Of a stretch of DNA of 64,000 nt, positions 60,261-64,000 are shown one piece after another. The translations under genes were made by a program, and so were the position numbers. Within the stretch, counting starts at the first letter, position 1, and the number at the start of each line of letters is the position of its first letter. Below the pieces are notes generated by a model. It did no database searches. It worked only from the letters and a program-made list of their open reading frames with translations, and had not been told where the DNA came from. This DNA is from Toxoplasma gondii ME49 (taxonomy: Eukaryota > Apicomplexa > Conoidasida > Eucoccidiorida > Sarcocystidae). Where the stretch lies: the NCBI RefSeq assembly GCF_000006565.2, contig NC_031477.1, positions 636,669 to 700,668 on the forward strand, read 5' to 3'.

Positions 60261-63200
60261 ATGGAGAAACGGCACTCGGAGATCTCCCCAAGGACCGCCT
60301 CATCTCTCTCTTCCTCTTCTCGGTCCACTTCTCTTCCTGTGCCATCTCTCTCTTCTCTCTCTGTGTCTTCTTCCTTTCCATCGACTTCGCCGACTTTGAC
60401 GGCTTTGGGGTATGCCTCGCGTTTGTCTGAGCATCCCGACAGAGGTCCGGTGGGCCGCCCGGAGTTGGAGGAGAGCGACGAGGCGATCCTGGAGAAGAAG
60501 CTCTCGCGTGTGGTGGACCTGTTTCGCGAGGAGGCAGCGCGCCGCTCGTCCAGTTTTACCGAGCTCCCGCAGGCGAAGCATGCATGCGCCACAGAAACGC
60601 CGCGAAGTCTCGCGGACGCCGCGCCCTCGCTTCCCTCTCCTTGTTCCTGCCCGCAGGCTCTCTCGACCTCCCTGGCGGCAGAGGAAGATTCTAGACGAGG
60701 AGCGCGAGACGGCAGCGAAGAGGGTCGCGGCGAGACGCGCGTGAGACAAGCGGAGAAACAAGAAAGAGAGGCGAGTCTGCAGACGTTCCGAACGCGACGG
60801 AAACTCACAGACACCCCTGGAGGCGTCTGCGTCCACACTGGGGCGGGCATTTCAACTAGCGCGGGGATCCTCGACTTCCGAGGCCCATCGGGTGTCTGGA
60901 CACTCGAGGCGAAAGGCCAGACGCTCTCTGACGACGGGAAGGACGCCGTCCAGGTAAAGAGAAATGTTCTTTCGTTTCTGTACGCTTGCTCACGCGAAAG
61001 GATACTCAGACATGGAAAGCGCGTTCACCAGCAGACGCCACACTCCAGCGGCCCTTTCACCGCGGAAAACGCATCTGAAAAAATGCACATTTTTTTCCAC
61101 GTACGTGCAGCTTCGCCGCTCTCGTTCTGTCTCTTGTCTGCTAGGCGGACTGCTCGAGAAGTCGAAACAAGGAGTTGAGGGCGAACAGCCAAGAACGCCA
61201 TTTTCTCTGGCCAGTAGATGCCGTGCGTTTCGCTCGTTGTTTCGCTCTCCCGTTGGCAGCGAATCTGTGTTTCAGCTTCGAAATGGCTTGGTGAAAACGG
61301 GAGTCGAGTCTCCTTTTCACGACTTTGCGCAGGTGTCTTTTGGCCGCCACCGCCGACCTGTCTGCGAATTCCACCTCGCCCTCCCCACCCTCACTCACCT
61401 CCTTCTCAGAACGTTTGCCGCGCTGCCTGCCTCCTCGTGGGTAACTCCCCACAGTCGAGACGTCCGTTCTTCTCCTTCTTCTTCTTCTCCTTCTTCTCCT
61501 TCTTCTTCTTCTCCTTCTTCTTCTGCCGCTGCCTCTTCTCTTTCTTCTTCTCCTCCCTCCTCTTCCTCCTCTTCCTCCGTTCCGGTTTGTCCTTCCTCGC
61601 CTTCCTCGCCTTTCGCGTTTCGCATGCCGTCTTCGTCGCTGTCTCGCTTCTCACCGGGGGCTGTCTCTTCTCCTGGCGTCTGTGGCGGAGACGCGTCCTT
61701 GTCTCCTCCGCTGGTTCGGTACATTATCACCCAGAATGTGGACGGTTTGCATGCACGATGCGGCACACCCTTCTCGCGTCTCGGCGAGGTCCACGGCAGC
61801 ATGTTCACCGAGCGCTGCGACGCTTGTGCTCGACGCTTCTTGCGCGACTTTCCCCTCCCCACACTCAGTTTCCAGCCTACCGGCCGGCTCTGCGGTCCGT
61901 CGTCCTGTTGCATGCAAAATCCCTCAATTTAGACCCTTCAGCGGAGAGAAAAGGCTACACATACACATACATGCATGTGCACATGCATATTTGCATGCAT
62001 GCATATGTACGTATGCATGTCTGTGTATGCATGCATGCATACCTACACACATCCACACCGACGCTCTTGCATGGGTCTCTATCTCCCTGTGTATTCATTC
62101 ACATCCATATTTTTTCAAAGGTGCATTTGTTTCGTTAGACGTGTCTCCACATCTATATCTATATATATCTATATATGTATATATCTATATATATCTATAT
62201 ATGTATATATCTATATATATCTATATATGTATATATCTATATATGTATGTATATATATATATATATATATCTATATATATGTATATATATATATATATGT
62301 ATATATGTATATATATATGTAGATTTTTTGTGTCGATGCATGCATGCTTCTGTTTCTATCGTTCCAGGCGGAGTGTGTCGCGCTCTGCTCTGCGGCCTTT
62401 GCTGGGTTTGTGTCTTTGGGCGGCATCAACTGTTCGGATTTCTTTTTTTCGCTTTGCAGGCCTCTGCTCGTTTCCGCCCTCGGGTGTCTGTACAGACGTG
62501 TTGCTGGACTGGCACGACAGATACGAGCGCGTTTTTGAGACTCTCTGTCTGCGGCACACGCGCGCGGCGTCGCTGCATCTTTGTCTCGGCTCTTCGTTGC
62601 AAATAGAGCCTGCTTGTCACTTTCCCGGTCGCGAGCGGAGGCGCGGCAGTGCGCTGGTCGTCGCGAATCTGCAGGAAACTCCTCTCGATCGAAAAGCAGA
62701 AGTCTGTCTGCGCTACACGACCGACGGCGTCGCTGCCCGCCTCGGGAGAGCCTTCGGTGCACTTGCCCCTGAGGACCTGCGTGGAAGCCGAGGAACGAAA
62801 GAGAGAGTGAGCGCCGGAGGGAGAGCGAAGGGGATGGAAGGAGGAAACGACGGAGCAGAGGAGAGAGTGGCGGAGGAAGAAGGAGCAACGACCATGGAGA
62901 CAGAAAAAGCAGTTGAAAGCAGAGACAGAGACGGCGAAGAAGGAAGTGGAAGACGATTGCGACTGCTGTGGGGTTGGGGTGCAGAAGGCGGCCGATGGGG
63001 GCGTTTTCTTCACGAGGACGAGGAAGAAGAGGAAGTGAAATTCAAGAAAATCAAACGCCTGCGTGACGACAGGACTGATGCGAGCGCGAGCGCGAAGAGT
63101 GGGGAACTGCCAGAGACACCAGAAGAAGAATCGAGCATTCCTTCTGCTCCGTTCATTCGTACTTCCTTTCTGTTCGTCGCCCGGCTGCCTCTCGACGCCC

Positions 63201-63908
63201 TCCCTGCGGTTGTGCCACCCTGCGTTCCTCCTGCGGCCGGGTCTGGGCCGAAGGCTGGAAAGCGCAGAAAGAAGGCAACGCAGGCAGACGTATCACAGGA
63301 GAAAGAAGCGGTGAAGAGACCGGCTGCAAACGGATGTGAAGAGGTGACGAAAGAAGCTCGAGAGTCTGGATCTGCGAATCCGGCAAAGGCAGAGCCGCGG
63401 GAGGGGAGAGAACGAGGCAGCGAAGAGACAGGAGGCTCCAAGCTGCGTGAAGAAGTCGACACCACGGAGAGCAAAGAGGACAGTCCGAAAGAGAGAGGTC
63501 CTGACGATCGAGTTGACGCGTGGATAGAAGAATTCTACGCTACGGAACATGTCACACACCCCAGGTGCCAACAACAGGCATCCAACGGGCGTCCGCCTTC
63601 GTCTTGTCTCTGGGGTCCTGCGCCGGGTCCGCGTCGCGGTCAGCGCTGTCTTCTTCGCCTTGCATGCGGCCTGAAGATCGAGGAGATTCCCCTCCACAGC
63701 AGAGGGCAGTCCGCGGGAGAAGAGAGCAGACCAGGAGGAGAAGAGTGTACGCAGAGAGAAGGAGAAGAGTATACGCAGAGGGAAGGCGGCGCCGGCCGGA
63801 GAGAGTTGAAAGGAGGACGGTGTGCCAGCGGCTGTGGCGATGCTTTCAGTGCACGAATCTCTCACGTAGATGCGCTTCGAGGCTTGTGGGTACTGGACAT
63901 TTTCAGAG
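60261..63908 (+). CDS. SIRT6/7-type Sir2 NAD-dependent protein deacylase (3' end beyond window)
   Basis: Predicted nuclear NAD-dependent deacylase acting on histones. Exons: 60261-60953, 61333-61894, 62460-63908 (ending at an AG|GTACGC donor, so the gene continues); 901 codons so far. The class IV signature starts at residue about 50 ([20 protein letters not shown]), then comes the NAD motif [20 protein letters not shown] with VWTLEAKG, a conserved Thr-His ([13 protein letters not shown]), the catalytic block [14 protein letters not shown] with the base in GEVHGSMF, a Cys4 zinc module (ERCDAC; TGRLC and later Cys), [12 protein letters not shown], and [21 protein letters not shown] Ser-rich insertion of about 80 aa interrupts the region between helix and QNVDG. 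A charged C-terminal extension of at least 300 aa follows. The donor after exon 2 (GTCCGT) is weak but phase-correct. The start at 60261 is the first Met in frame. Confidence 0.9.
61471..61600 (+). repeat. (TCT/TCC)n tract encoding a poly-Ser insertion in Sir2
   Basis: A pyrimidine tract of TCT, TCC and CCT triplets lies inside exon 61333-61894 and encodes Ser/Pro runs between the conserved Thr-His helix and the QNVDG motif. The long minus-strand Glu/Lys frame here is its complement. Confidence 0.9.
62151..62322. repeat. Long (TATC/TATG)n intronic microsatellite
   Basis: About 170 bp of TATC, TATA and TATG units lies in the Sir2 intron between 61895 and 62459. It is preceded by a TGCATG/CATGCA-rich stretch at about 61960-62045. 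Both are typical of simple-sequence growth in introns. Confidence 0.95.
63733..63790 (+). repeat. Imperfect 24-bp tandem repeat coding an acidic peptide repeat
   Basis: Two copies of a GA-rich unit encode GEECTQRE and GEEYTQRE in the C-terminal extension of the Sir2 protein. The flanking sequence is also Gly/Glu/Arg-rich. Confidence 0.7.
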
Positions 63909-64000
63909 GTACGCGTTTCCGAACAATGAAGCCTTTCACATTCGACATGATTTCTTTCATGCGCATGTGTGTCGAGCCTGAGAGAGCACTCGGCAACGTT

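Noticed and set aside
61395..61913. Minus-strand Glu/Lys-rich frame
   Set aside because: It is the complement of the TCT/TCC tract inside the Sir2 exon.
1..64000. CRISPR arrays, rRNA genes, tRNA genes, insertion sequences
   Set aside because: None seen; repeats here are simple-sequence tracts and one 64-bp duplication.

Overview
The window is nuclear DNA from an intron-rich eukaryote, most likely a coccidian apicomplexan (Toxoplasma gondii or a close relative such as Hammondia or Neospora). The reasons are the lineage-typical multidomain scavenger-receptor/LCCL protein, a membrane protein carrying a thrombospondin type 1 (TSP1) repeat, many short GT-AG introns, long Ser/Ala/Pro-rich low-complexity exons, and TA and TGCATG microsatellites in introns. 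There is no operon structure, no CRISPR array, no rRNA, and no tRNA that I can recognise.

Layout, left to right: (1) about 1-12 kb, plus strand, a membrane-anchored RCC1-repeat protein with an N-terminal hydrophobic segment, a Cys-rich module, a TSP1 domain and a transmembrane exon; (2) 17.2-13.5 kb, minus, an N-myristoylated MGRN1/LUL-type RING E3 ligase; (3) 19.9-25.5 kb, plus, a multi-membrane-span J-domain protein; (4) 29.8-27.9 kb, minus, Mago nashi; (5) 36.8-31.4 kb, minus, the scavenger-receptor protein SR1 (CCp3/LAP1 family); (6) 38.3-37.8 kb, minus, ribosomal protein eL32; (7) 39.6-42.3 kb, plus, the Pol I/III subunit RPAC1 (AC40); (8) 44.3-43.1 kb, minus, an intronless SLC35-type nucleotide-sugar transporter; (9) 46.3-57.6 kb, plus, a divergent kinesin with a very large disordered tail; (10) 60.3 kb to beyond the window end, plus, a SIRT6/7-type Sir2 deacetylase.

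I rebuilt exon chains by hand from GT-AG junctions, requiring reading-phase agreement and family motifs. The chains for SR1 (26 exons, 1223 aa), Mago (6 exons, 154 aa), eL32 (134 aa), RPAC1 (8 exons, 346 aa) and the J protein (9 exons, 446 aa) close in frame from start to stop, although one J-protein donor is weak. The RCC1/TSP1 gene has one unresolved stretch (4196-5143), the RING ligase lacks one small exon, and the kinesin motor region is only partly resolved. Splice positions may be off by a base or two.

The genes do not form one pathway. They cover secreted or surface proteins (RCC1/TSP1 protein, SR1), housekeeping (eL32, RPAC1, Mago), secretory-pathway function (sugar transporter, J protein), ubiquitin signalling, cytoskeleton and chromatin. 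Divergent pairs share intergenic regions of 1.3-2.7 kb (RING ligase/J protein, eL32/RPAC1, transporter/kinesin). The most novel-looking element is the membrane-anchored RCC1 propeller joined to a TSP1 repeat.
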